This document shows positions 25,077 through 33,551 of a DNA stretch of 64,000 bases, one piece after another. The stretch is from Seongchinamella sediminis (lineage in GTDB: Bacteria; Pseudomonadota; Gammaproteobacteria; Pseudomonadales; Halieaceae). The DNA lies in contig NZ_QRAN01000010.1 in NCBI RefSeq assembly GCF_003457605.1, positions 1 through 64,000 on the forward strand. The letters are read 5' to 3'. The notes beneath the pieces were generated by a model, which was not told the DNA's origin, searched no databases, and saw only the letters and a program-made list of their open reading frames with translations. Position 1 is the first letter of the stretch; each line of letters starts with the position of its first letter. The translations under genes and the position numbers were made by a program.

Positions 25077-26843
25077 ATGAGCAACGACAGTCTCCAGACA
25101 AGCACCACAGCCAGCCCGGGGCCGGTGTTAATGGTGGTGGACGACGATCCCATGGTTCGCAAGATCGTGACCCGGGGGCTTGCTTCGCTTGGCGCCGCGG
25201 AAATCATCGAGGTCGGGGACGGCCAGGCTGCCCTGGAGTATCTGCGGGAGAAGTCTGTCGATGTGGTGGTGACCGACGTGGTCATGCCGAGGATGGACGG
25301 CCTGGAGCTGATGAAGTGGGCCCAGGAGAATTGCCCGGAACCGCTGTGGATCATACTGTCCGGCGTGGAGACCTTTGACGCGGCGGTGGATGCGCTGCAC
25401 CTGGGCGCCTTCGACTATCTGGCCAAGCCTCCCGAGGTGCAGCGGGTGCGGGTGGCGGTGCGCAACGCGCTGGACCAGATCAAGCTGGTGCGCGATCGCC
25501 AGCGGCTCTATAGCGAGCTGGCAGCGAACGTGGCCGAGCTGGAAGCAGCCAACCGCGTGCTGGAGGACCAGGCGGCGGTCATCCAGGCGGACCTGGACCG
25601 GGCGGAAGTCATCCAGCGCGCCCTGCTGCCGCAGGCGCCGCCAAAGGTCGCCGGCTGGTGCATGGACACACTCTACCGGCCGGGCAGCAGTGTCGGCGGC
25701 GACTTCTACGACGCCATCCTGCTGGACCAGGACCACCTGGCGCTGGTGATTGCCGATGCCGCCGGACACGGCGTTGCCGCCGCCATGATCTCGGTGCTGT
25801 TCAAGACCCGCCTGCACCCCATGGGCCAGGGCGGCGAGATCCTGGGACCGGCGCAGGTGCTGCGGGATCTCAACCACACCCTGTTCCAGACCCTCTCCGC
25901 CCCCGGCACCTTCATCACCGCCGCCTATGTGCTGGTCGACCTGCGCCAGGGCAGCGCTCGCTTCGCCTCCGCCGGCCACACCCCCTGCGTACTGGCGTCA
26001 CCGGGCAGCGAGCCGCGCCTGCTGCAACGCACCGGCCCCGCCCTGGGTCTGGACGCAGAGGCGGACTACGCCCAGACCGAGGTGGCTATCGCGCCGGGCG
26101 AACGGCTGCTGCTTTACACCGACGGTGTGACTGACGGGGGGGCAGACTCACCCGCCCTGGCGCAGCTGGGCAGCGCCCTCGGCGCCGATACTGCGCACGC
26201 CGACCTGCTGGCCCCGCTGTACGAGGCCGCCCGGCGCGGTGTCAGCGGGGATCGCGACGACATCACCATGCTGTTACTGGAGCGGGCCGAGGGAGACAGC
26301 CATTTCGACGACACCCCGACCCGCGAGCAGCGAACCGAGTCGCAACAGCCAGTGAGCCAACCCCACCTGCATCAGGGCGCCAGGCCGGGACAGGCTTTTC
26401 TCAGCATCAGCGGGGCGGCCACCTGGCTGTGCAGCCAGTCACTGCTGGACGCCGCCCGGAACCTGCTGGCGCAGCACGGCCATCTCAGCATCGATCTCGC
26501 CGATTGCGATAACCTCGACAGCACCTGCCTGGGCACCCTGCACGAACTGGTCTGCGAGCACGACAGGGAGGTGGGGCTGCAGCGCGTGCCGGATAACATC
26601 CGCGCCCTGTTCGACGAGCTGAGCATGGGCAAGGTCATGGACCACATCAGCGAGGACAGCGAGCCCCTGCCGGACGCGATGCAGACCCTGCACAGCGATG
26701 CGGTGAACCCGGACCAGCAGGGCCGGCGCATACTCCGGGCCCACGAGACCCTGGCGGCACTCAGCGAGGGCAACCGCCAGCAGTTTGCTGCGGTGGTGGA
26801 GTCACTGCGGGCCGACCTGGCGAACAAGGACCAGGACGGCTAA
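25077..26843 (+). CDS. Response regulator with PP2C (SpoIIE-type) phosphatase and C-terminal STAS domain
   Basis: A 588-residue cytoplasmic protein. A receiver domain covers about 15-135 (VDDDP acid pocket, phospho-acceptor Asp67 in VVVTDVVMPRMDG, Lys in YLAKPP). A coiled linker (150-185) leads to a SpoIIE/RsbU-type PP2C phosphatase at about 190-400 (VGGDFYDAI, IADAAGHGVAAAM, DDITML). A last domain at about 440-530 (LADCDNLDSTCLGTLHEL) resembles a STAS anti-sigma-factor antagonist, with Ser/Thr at the usual phosphosite. Phosphorylation of the receiver would switch the phosphatase, which acts on STAS proteins in partner-switching pathways; here substrate-like and enzyme domains are fused. It converges with the hybrid kinase gene, its likely partner. 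Confidence 0.85.
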   Translation: MSNDSLQTSTTASPGPVLMVVDDDPMVRKIVTRGLASLGAAEIIEVGDGQAALEYLREKSVDVVVTDVVMPRMDGLELMKWAQENCPEPLWIILSGVETFDAAVDALHLGAFDYLAKPPEVQRVRVAVRNALDQIKLVRDRQRLYSELAANVAELEAANRVLEDQAAVIQADLDRAEVIQRALLPQAPPKVAGWCMDTLYRPGSSVGGDFYDAILLDQDHLALVIADAAGHGVAAAMISVLFKTRLHPMGQGGEILGPAQVLRDLNHTLFQTLSAPGTFITAAYVLVDLRQGSARFASAGHTPCVLASPGSEPRLLQRTGPALGLDAEADYAQTEVAIAPGERLLLYTDGVTDGGADSPALAQLGSALGADTAHADLLAPLYEAARRGVSGDRDDITMLLLERAEGDSHFDDTPTREQRTESQQPVSQPHLHQGARPGQAFLSISGAATWLCSQSLLDAARNLLAQHGHLSIDLADCDNLDSTCLGTLHELVCEHDREVGLQRVPDNIRALFDELSMGKVMDHISEDSEPLPDAMQTLHSDAVNPDQQGRRILRAHETLAALSEGNRQQFAAVVESLRADLANKDQDG

Positions 26844-26873
26844 GTCCCGACGCCTCGCTTGCCGGTGCCGATG

Positions 26874-29800
26874 CTAGTCGCCGCCGGCAGGCTGTAATGC
26901 CTTCTCCAGCTCGGTGAGGCGTGTGCGCAACACCGCCAGGGCGCTGCCCGCGGCGCCGGCATCGCCCTCCCGGCCAATCCGCTCCAGTGCGAGCGCAGCG
27001 GCCGCGGCCGCCTGTCCTCCAATCACCTGTACCGAGCCCTTGAGGCCATGGGCGGCGCGCTGCAGGCTGTCCATGTCTCCGCTGGCGACGGCAGCCTCGA
27101 CATCCGCCATCAGGCCCGGGCACTGCTCGCGGAACATGACCACCAGTTCGTCGAAAAAGTCCTCGTCGCCGTCCAGGTTGCGCAAGGCGCCAGCCCGGTC
27201 CAGGCAGGGAGCCTCTTCCACGGCGGGTTTCGCTGTTACTGCCTCGGTGGCTGCGGGCACCGGCGCCGCTGACGAGGCGGCAAACTTTTCCACTTGCTGG
27301 AACAGTTCGCCAGCGCGGAAGGGCTTGGTGACAAAACTGTTCATCCCCGCCGCCAGGCAGTTCTCCCGGTCTTCGATGGTGGCCCCGGCGGTTAGGGCGA
27401 CAATGGGCACGTGCACACCGGTTGACCGCTCCCGCTCGCGAATAATCCGGGTCGCGGTAAGACCGTCCATGACCGGCATGTGCACGTCCATCAGCACCAG
27501 GTCGAATTCCTCGCGCGCGCTGATATCCACGGCCTCCCGGCCATTGCACGCCAACTGCACCGCGTGGCCCCGTTTGGCCAGCAGTTCCCGGGCAACCTTC
27601 TGGTTCACCGGATTGTCCTCCACCAGCAGAATACGCCGGGCGACCAGGTCTGCCGGGGTGGTTGACAGCGCTGAGTCCCTGCGACCGCCGGTGACCCCGA
27701 TGGCGTCGGTGATCGCGTTGAGCAGGTCCGAGTGTTTCACCGGCTTCATCAGCATCCGCGAGATGTCCAGTCGATTCCGCACTTCCTGTGACTCCGCGCG
27801 CCCCGCGGACGACAGCATGATGATGCGCATTCTTGCCAGTTCGGGACGGCCGCGAATCCGCGTGGCCAGTTCGATGCCGTCCATTTGCGGCATCATGACG
27901 TCGAGCAGGGCCAGGGCGAGGCCGGTGCCTGCTTGCCGCGCCTCATCGAGCAACGCGAGAGCCGCCGTTCCGTGCTCCGCCACTATCGCCTCCATACCCC
28001 AGCTGTGCAGCAGTTCTTCCAGGATGAGCCGGTTGGTGTGGTTGTCGTCGACAACCAGTACTTTCAGGCCGCGCAATTGTTCGGGATGCACGGGCGCCGG
28101 CACCGGCGCCGCGGGAATACCCAGGTCAGCGCCGAAGGAAAAGGTACTGCCGCGGCCTGGCTCGCTGCTGATCTGCATCCGCCCACCCATCATCTCGGCC
28201 AGCTGGGACGCGATGGCCAGGCCGAGGCCGGTGCCGCCAAACTGGCGGGTGGTGGAGGAATCAGCCTGACCAAAGGCCTCGAAAATCCGCCGCTGCTGGG
28301 CCGGCGAAATACCAATGCCGGTATCGCGAACGGCAAAGCGCAGGCGGGCCACACCAGCCTCGGCGGAATCCAGCCGCACATCTACCGCGACCTCCCCCTG
28401 CTCGGTAAACTTGATGGCGTTGCCAACCAGGTTGACAATCACCTGGCGCAGACGCAGGGGGTCACCGAGCAGGCTTTCGGGCACCGCCGGCGGAATGTGG
28501 AAGGTGAGTTCCAGGCCCTTTTCATTGGCGCGCAGGGCCAGCGTCTGCAGGGTATCGCCGAGGATGTCGCGGATATTGAACGGCACCCGTTCCAGGTCGA
28601 GGCGGCCGGCCTCGATCTTGGAAAAATCGAGAATGTCGTTGATGATCCCCAGCAGGGTGTCCGCCGATTTGATAATCAGCGACACGTACTCGCGCTGCTG
28701 GTCATTCAGCTCGGTGCCGTCGAGCAGCTCCGCCATCCCAATAACCCCGTTCATGGGTGTGCGTATCTCGTGGCTCATGGTCGACAGGAACTGGCTTTTC
28801 GCCTCGGTCATCTGCACCAGTTTTTCGTTGGCTACCCCCAGCTCCCTGGTCTTGCCCTCCAGCTGCAGATTGAGGCGATGCTTGCTGCGGTAGCCGCGGA
28901 AAATCACCACAATCAGGGTCAGCACCAACAGCAGGCCCACGATGGCTCCCGCCAGTATCAGGCGCTGGCTCTCGATGGTGCCCAGTTGCCTGACCAGCAC
29001 CCGCTCCTGCTCGGCGATTTTCTCCTCCTGCTCGCCAATCGCCGCCTGCTGCTCCGCCAGACGCTGCAGGTTGCGCTCGATGCGCTGGGAGTAACCCTCG
29101 ATATAGGCTTCCTTCTCGGCCAGGACGCGTTCTTTCTCCTCGAGTAGCGCCGCGTTCTGCACCAGCCGGCTTTCACTGTGCTCCAGCACCTGCTGCACCC
29201 CGGACAGCTGGTCCCCCAGGGCTTTCAGCTCTTCCTCGTTCATGGCGACCAGGGCCCGCTGCCGGGCAATAGTCTCGCGCTGCTGCTCCAGTTCCCGCTG
29301 CTGCGCTTCCATTTGCTGCTGCCGCTGCCGGGCGAGCGCCCGGGTCCGCTCCAGCTCGGCCTCGGTTTCCTCGTAAACCGCCGCCACATCGAGCTTGCTG
29401 CCGCCAAACAGCAGCATGTCGCGGGACAGCTGCAGCCCGGCGTCGATAATATTGCTGCGGTTGATTTCGAAGCCGAGGCGGACGCTGCTGGGATGGGTAA
29501 AGTTGACCATGCTGAACTCAAGGTCCGCGGCACCGTCGGTCACGATCAGGGTCTGGCTACCCTTCAGGGCGCGATATATTTCCTTCAGGTCCGAGTTACT
29601 GCCCGGTGCAACAACCAGGATGTGGGCGGCCCTGGCATCATCCAGCGTGGAATAGGGGCGCACGGTCACCGGTTTGCCCCGCGTCGGGTAGCGGGGCAGG
29701 TCACGCTTGAGCACCGCCATCAGTTTGCGGTCGCGGCCGTAAAGACCAACCCGCCAGGTGTCAATCGCGTCCTCGTCCGGCCAGGTGGTGTTGGCCAGCA

Positions 29801-29936
29801 TGGATATCAGCAGGCTCGCTTTGCCGTCTTGTATGGTGACTTCCTGGGATGAACCGGGGACAGAGAACAGCACAGCCAGCAATGCGACGGCAGTAAACAG
29901 CAGGCCCTGTCGAACAGACATCCGGTGCAAATCCAC
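26874..29936 (-). CDS. Hybrid sensor histidine kinase with YfiR-like (DUF4154) sensor, two receivers and HPt
   Basis: A 1020-residue inner-membrane protein. Signal/anchor (1-30); YfiR-like DUF4154 sensor in the periplasm (about 33-175, with FEINRSNIIDAGLQLSRDML); long periplasmic coiled coil (180-320); membrane helix 327-347; HisKA with the phospho-His at 389 (MSHEIRTPMNGVIG); HATPase (FGGTGLGLAI block); receiver 1 (LLDVMMPQMDG); receiver 2 (VLMDVHMPVMDG); C-terminal HPt (RAAHGLKGS). The full phosphorelay could feed the convergent receiver-PP2C-STAS protein 31 bases away. The GTG start at 29936 with GGGGGAC upstream is favoured over ATG 29921. YfiR domains elsewhere sense redox or envelope state; the signal here is unknown. 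Confidence 0.88.
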   Translation of the reverse strand: MDLHRMSVRQGLLFTAVALLAVLFSVPGSSQEVTIQDGKASLLISMLANTTWPDEDAIDTWRVGLYGRDRKLMAVLKRDLPRYPTRGKPVTVRPYSTLDDARAAHILVVAPGSNSDLKEIYRALKGSQTLIVTDGAADLEFSMVNFTHPSSVRLGFEINRSNIIDAGLQLSRDMLLFGGSKLDVAAVYEETEAELERTRALARQRQQQMEAQQRELEQQRETIARQRALVAMNEEELKALGDQLSGVQQVLEHSESRLVQNAALLEEKERVLAEKEAYIEGYSQRIERNLQRLAEQQAAIGEQEEKIAEQERVLVRQLGTIESQRLILAGAIVGLLLVLTLIVVIFRGYRSKHRLNLQLEGKTRELGVANEKLVQMTEAKSQFLSTMSHEIRTPMNGVIGMAELLDGTELNDQQREYVSLIIKSADTLLGIINDILDFSKIEAGRLDLERVPFNIRDILGDTLQTLALRANEKGLELTFHIPPAVPESLLGDPLRLRQVIVNLVGNAIKFTEQGEVAVDVRLDSAEAGVARLRFAVRDTGIGISPAQQRRIFEAFGQADSSTTRQFGGTGLGLAIASQLAEMMGGRMQISSEPGRGSTFSFGADLGIPAAPVPAPVHPEQLRGLKVLVVDDNHTNRLILEELLHSWGMEAIVAEHGTAALALLDEARQAGTGLALALLDVMMPQMDGIELATRIRGRPELARMRIIMLSSAGRAESQEVRNRLDISRMLMKPVKHSDLLNAITDAIGVTGGRRDSALSTTPADLVARRILLVEDNPVNQKVARELLAKRGHAVQLACNGREAVDISAREEFDLVLMDVHMPVMDGLTATRIIRERERSTGVHVPIVALTAGATIEDRENCLAAGMNSFVTKPFRAGELFQQVEKFAASSAAPVPAATEAVTAKPAVEEAPCLDRAGALRNLDGDEDFFDELVVMFREQCPGLMADVEAAVASGDMDSLQRAAHGLKGSVQVIGGQAAAAAALALERIGREGDAGAAGSALAVLRTRLTELEKALQPAGGD

Positions 29937-30128
29937 TTGAGTCCCCCTGGGGCGTTACATCGAAAATATAGCACCGATAGGCGCCACGTCGAGGCGCGCG
30001 AGCTTAACCCGCAGCGTACCCGCTGGGCAACAGCGATTGGCGACGGGGACAAGCACAAAGACGGCTGTTACTTCAGGAGTCGCGGCAGATGCATAATCCG
30101 ACAAAGCCCGTGAATATCCAGTCTGTAT

Positions 30129-30162
30129 AAAAAAAGCCTGCCACCGGTATTCGGTGGCAGGC
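30129..30162 (-). terminator. Rho-independent terminator, minus strand
   Basis: Perfect 11-bp stem GCCTGCCACCG (30136-30146) and CGGTGGCAGGC (30152-30162) with a 5-base loop. On the minus strand it runs into seven Ts (the A-run at 30129-30135). It should end transcripts from the lipoprotein gene that stops at 30341. Confidence 0.9.
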
Positions 30163-30340
30163 AAGGCAGTGCACGCCCGCACATAGGCTCTGAGATCATA
30201 AGCAGACGATAGTTTCCGCTCACGAAACCTGTTCACTTCTTGTTGCTTTTTTTATCGTGATAAAACCTTTTTTATTGCCCTCAACTACGACCTGGTTGCA
30301 AGAGTTCAATGCCAGTCAATAAGACTCCCTATAACAAGCT
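30163..30340. other. 3' untranslated region with an A/T dyad
   Basis: No gene seen. A short perfect dyad, TTTTATC-GT-GATAAAA, lies at 30250-30265 with T-runs on both sides. It may be a secondary termination or binding element within the transcript of the lipoprotein gene. Confidence 0.3.
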
Positions 30341-32698
30341 CTACATTCCAGAAGGGGGTCGAGGCTGGGCAACCGGGACTTCGGCGTAACGATTCATTCC
30401 TGAGCCACCCCCTGAGCCGCCATCGTAGACAAAACCGTAAACTGTATCCCCTTCACTTTTTGTGACAGCTGCACCGCGCACCCAAAGTACGTCTTCACCT
30501 TCTATCACCGGCTTCGGCTCCGCCCAGGCTACATCCGCATCACGCCAGGTGTGGTACAAACTGCCGGAGCCCTCCTCGATAAACAATACGTGAATTTGCT
30601 CGCCGAAAGACACCGCGTCTGCGCCAACCTGTTCCGAGTCGGCAGCATTGCGCGCTACCGCACGATTTGTAACCCGCACCGCGGGTGAGAGTTTATCACC
30701 AGCCAGTCGCTGCCAGAGCTCACCGTTATCCAGACGATAGACGATACTTACCATGTCAGATTCCGACAGGTAGGCCAGCGGCAGAATCCCACCGGCGTCT
30801 TCGACTTTGGTGCCAAGACCTTCGGCAACCAACTGTGGTGCTGTCAGCTCACCTTCTGGAAGAATGCGGCGATACCATGCGGTTCCGTCAAATCCGGTAT
30901 AGGCAAGATGGATAACATCGTTCCTGCCTTTCACGACAACCGGGCCAGACAAATCCCTGTCCACGTCGGGGTCGATAACATAAGCCTCGCCCCATTCACC
31001 GGCGGGTGAACGAACGCGATAACGTATTTTGTGCAGGTCGCCATATACCCCCACCACGCTACCGTCGGAGCGCAATGCCAGGTCTGCCACCTGCACCGGA
31101 GGCTCAGATGGAGAAGCCAGACGTTCGTCGCGAATTTCCCAGCCTCCCTCCTCCCCATTCGCCGTTGTATTGAACACGTGGTAGAGAACATCATCTGATG
31201 TCTGGTGCAGGATGTGTATGCGTTCGCCATCAAACGCGGAGGCTACACCCTCAAGATCGCCAGTGGCTGGTCGGTTGAGACCGTCCACTTCCTGCCAGCT
31301 CCTGCCGTCATCAGCCGAATGTACCATCATCATCATATTGTCAGTTTCGGAAGGCTCCATAAGGAAGTAAAGCTCGCCGTCCGCAGCCTGCCAGGGACCG
31401 AGGCGGCCCGGAGTTTCGACAAAAGTTCCACCCAGGTGTCCATCCGGGACTTTTAGCGTAACCGACGGTTGCCGTTCCGATGCAATCGGGACCCCGGCGT
31501 CATCCAGCACCCTGAACTCGAAGCGGTCTCCGTCATGGTTGGTCACTGCGCCGTCAGAAAAGTAACGCAACACGATGGGGAACTCCCATTCACCCTGAGC
31601 CGATGCCGACGTCCACGTTGGCGTTGTGGGCGCGAAGCTGATACCGGCGCCGGCAACGAAGGGGAGTTGTGAGTAGGGCAACAGGTCCAGCGTCTCTGCA
31701 CCGTGCTTGTAAGCGGGGCTGCTGACGATGCTCCCCCGGGGTGAATGGGCTTCTGCGGAGAGCTCCAGCGCTTTGACATCGACAAGGCTTTGCGCCGGCA
31801 GATACAGGCCGGTATCGGATGCCTGCACCTTCGATTCGAGCTGACGACTCCACTCCATTCCTTCAATTATCGGGTCCCATTCATACTCGATAGCAATTTC
31901 GTTTCCGTCAAGCACTACAGCGACCTCTATCCAACGCCCCGCCTCAACTGTCACATCGAACGTCTCGAGAATGCTGTCAAGTCCGTCGCGACGCTGAACC
32001 AGAGCTATCGGGCCCGCGCCCTCTACATCGAGGCGATAATGGTTTTCAACATCCTGGTAGCCAAACAACAGACCGCCCCTGGCCGCTTTGCCCAAGCGCA
32101 ACACCGCTTTGAATTCTTCGGTCTCCCAGTGAGTCTTGTAGTCACCGAGAACCATCAGCGACTCGCCGCCGCTGTCTAATTGCAAGTAGCTGTCCTTGCC
32201 ATTTTCACGCCACGACAGTGCGTTTTCATTGCCTCGAACCAGTTGCAGCTGATTTGCAGGCTCTTGATCCAAACCGCCAGAAAAGTCCAACGTCAGGTCT
32301 TTGGTCGGATAGGGGAAGTCTTCCGCTGTCAGTTGCTCCCACGCGCCCTGGTTGCGGCGGTACTGCAGCGAGAAAGATCTACTGGAAACGGCGGATTTCC
32401 GGTTTTCGAGTTCTACCCGCAGGCGGAAAGGTTTGTCCACCCGTACCTCCACTGGCGTATTGGCCGCCCCCCCCCAACTATCCTCGTTGAGACCAATACC
32501 GGCATCAGTGCGGAAGCGATAGGCACTCAGGGCCAGGGCTTCTCCAGTCGACGAATTCGCAGAAGGAACCACCTCATCCCCGTCGCTATCACAGGCAGCA
32601 ATAAGCAGACATGCCACGAACGGTAACGACAACCGGACTATGGGATGCTTTGCCTCACGCCGCGCATCAAACAGCGAGAGCCCATTATTATTTAGCAT
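30341..32698 (-). CDS. Lipoprotein with LamG-like domain and sialidase-like (BNR) repeats
   Basis: A 785-residue protein. Residues about 20-40 are a lipoprotein signal (VACLLIAACDS, lipidated Cys near 36). A first beta-sandwich with a LamG/keto-hydrolase-like look lies at about 130-310 (RLGKAARGGLLFGYQDVENH). The C-terminal half is a sialidase-like beta-propeller with one clear Asp-box (SADDGRSW). No catalytic Arg triad of true sialidases could be identified, so the role is likely glycan or polymer binding at the cell surface. The start at 32698 gives a proper lipoprotein leader; a longer frame that continues into the hexanucleotide repeat was rejected. It has its own promoter (32729-32758), so it is probably separate from the HAD operon. 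Confidence 0.65.
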   Translation of the reverse strand: MLNNNGLSLFDARREAKHPIVRLSLPFVACLLIAACDSDGDEVVPSANSSTGEALALSAYRFRTDAGIGLNEDSWGGAANTPVEVRVDKPFRLRVELENRKSAVSSRSFSLQYRRNQGAWEQLTAEDFPYPTKDLTLDFSGGLDQEPANQLQLVRGNENALSWRENGKDSYLQLDSGGESLMVLGDYKTHWETEEFKAVLRLGKAARGGLLFGYQDVENHYRLDVEGAGPIALVQRRDGLDSILETFDVTVEAGRWIEVAVVLDGNEIAIEYEWDPIIEGMEWSRQLESKVQASDTGLYLPAQSLVDVKALELSAEAHSPRGSIVSSPAYKHGAETLDLLPYSQLPFVAGAGISFAPTTPTWTSASAQGEWEFPIVLRYFSDGAVTNHDGDRFEFRVLDDAGVPIASERQPSVTLKVPDGHLGGTFVETPGRLGPWQAADGELYFLMEPSETDNMMMMVHSADDGRSWQEVDGLNRPATGDLEGVASAFDGERIHILHQTSDDVLYHVFNTTANGEEGGWEIRDERLASPSEPPVQVADLALRSDGSVVGVYGDLHKIRYRVRSPAGEWGEAYVIDPDVDRDLSGPVVVKGRNDVIHLAYTGFDGTAWYRRILPEGELTAPQLVAEGLGTKVEDAGGILPLAYLSESDMVSIVYRLDNGELWQRLAGDKLSPAVRVTNRAVARNAADSEQVGADAVSFGEQIHVLFIEEGSGSLYHTWRDADVAWAEPKPVIEGEDVLWVRGAAVTKSEGDTVYGFVYDGGSGGGSGMNRYAEVPVAQPRPPSGM

Positions 32699-32728
32699 AT
32701 ATATTTCACTTTTAATTAATATGGAACA

Positions 32729-32758
32729 ATTATACCGCTTACAAACGGCTGAACACAA
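32729..32758 (-). promoter_or_regulatory. Sigma-70-like promoter of the lipoprotein gene
   Basis: Read on the minus strand, TTGTGT (32758-32753) and a consensus TATAAT (32734-32729) are 18 bases apart. A start about 7 bases downstream would leave a leader of some 25 bases to the ATG at 32698. Confidence 0.5.
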
Positions 32759-32769
32759 TCCAAAGTGCA

Positions 32770-32784
32770 TTAATGCTGCATTAA
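32770..32784. promoter_or_regulatory. Perfect 15-base palindrome, possible operator
   Basis: TTAATGC-T-GCATTAA lies just upstream of the -35 element of the promoter at 32729-32758. The position suits an activator or repressor site. No regulator family can be assigned. Confidence 0.35.
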
Positions 32785-32843
32785 CAATTCTGCTTCTGCG
32801 GATCACGGTGGGCACGCTCACCCCGATTTGATCCAGGACACCA

Positions 32844-33551
32844 TCAGCACCGGGACAGGCCCGGTAGCAAAAGCAGCTCTGACATGTGCCTGATCTGTGG
32901 TATGTCCGCCATCCCGTCTTGAGCTTGAGCTTGAGCTTGAGCTTGAGCTTGAGCTTGAGCTTGAGCTTGAGCTTGAGCTTGAGCTTGAGCGACATAGTGT
33001 ACCGCTGCCATACCGGCAGCCTGTGCCGCCTGCAAGCCCACTGCGCTGTCTTCTACCACCAGGCAACGTGAGGCCGCCACACCTAGATCGCGGGATGCCG
33101 CCAGAAACAGGCCTGGATCAGGTTTCCAGGAATTGACCTCAAATGCGCTGTATATGTTTTCACCAAAGTAGTGGCTTAAGCCGGTAAGGCCAAGAGCATG
33201 CTCAATCTTGGCCCGGGGGCCATTGGAGGCCACACAGAATGGCACGCTTAGCTGCTCCAGCACCTCCTTAACCCCGGCTGTCGGGCGCAGCTTGCGCTCG
33301 AACAACTCTGCCACTATCGCGCGGTAAACAAGTTCGAAGCCAGACGGCAATGAACGGCCGTAACGCTGCTCCAGAGCGGAAAAAATACGCGCAAGTTCAA
33401 CGCCCCTGAACTCATAAAAAAGCGCCTCTGCCGACTGGTTTATGCCTTCTGTTTGCAAAGCAATGGACAGCCCCTGGTGACATAGATACTCGCTATCAAC
33501 CAGCACACCGTCGCAGTCGAAGATAACCGCTTCGCAAGACACTCGGATCAC
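32844..33551 (-). CDS. HAD-superfamily phosphatase (beta-PGM/YieH-like) with Ala-Gln repeat tract
   Basis: A 235-residue cytoplasmic HAD hydrolase of the beta-phosphoglucomutase-like subfamily. VIFDCDGVLVDSE holds the nucleophile Asp12 and Asp14, CVASNGPRAKIEHA is motif II, WKPDPGLF motif III and VVEDSAVGLQAAQAAGM motif IV. The best remembered relative is E. coli YieH, a 6-phosphogluconate phosphatase. Near the C-terminus twelve Ala-Gln pairs, encoded by the perfect hexanucleotide repeat at 32919-32990, are inserted where relatives have a surface loop; the final helix (IPQIRHMSELLLLPG) is retained, so the enzyme is probably functional. A GTG start overlaps the PhoD gene by four bases, indicating coupled translation. 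Last gene of the operon beginning at 37575. Confidence 0.85.
   Translation of the reverse strand: MIRVSCEAVIFDCDGVLVDSEYLCHQGLSIALQTEGINQSAEALFYEFRGVELARIFSALEQRYGRSLPSGFELVYRAIVAELFERKLRPTAGVKEVLEQLSVPFCVASNGPRAKIEHALGLTGLSHYFGENIYSAFEVNSWKPDPGLFLAASRDLGVAASRCLVVEDSAVGLQAAQAAGMAAVHYVAQAQAQAQAQAQAQAQAQAQAQAQDGMADIPQIRHMSELLLLPGLSRC
32919..32990. repeat. Hexanucleotide tandem repeat, 12 perfect copies of TTGAGC
   Basis: Seventy-two bases of uninterrupted TTGAGC units (GCTCAA on the coding strand), lying in frame inside the HAD phosphatase gene and encoding (Ala-Gln)12. Because the unit is a multiple of three, copy-number change alters tract length without shifting frame. Confidence 0.97.

Noticed and set aside
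27885-29147. Long open frame antisense to the hybrid kinase
   Set aside because: Composition shadow; the sense frame has all kinase and receiver motifs.
32919-32990. A CRISPR array or minisatellite spacer structure
   Set aside because: Pure head-to-tail six-base units without spacers, in frame in a coding gene.
32698-32995. An N-terminal extension of the BNR lipoprotein beginning in the hexanucleotide repeat (Leu-Lys tract)
   Set aside because: It would bury the lipoprotein signal about 100 residues in; a promoter lies inside the extension, so the start is at 32698.
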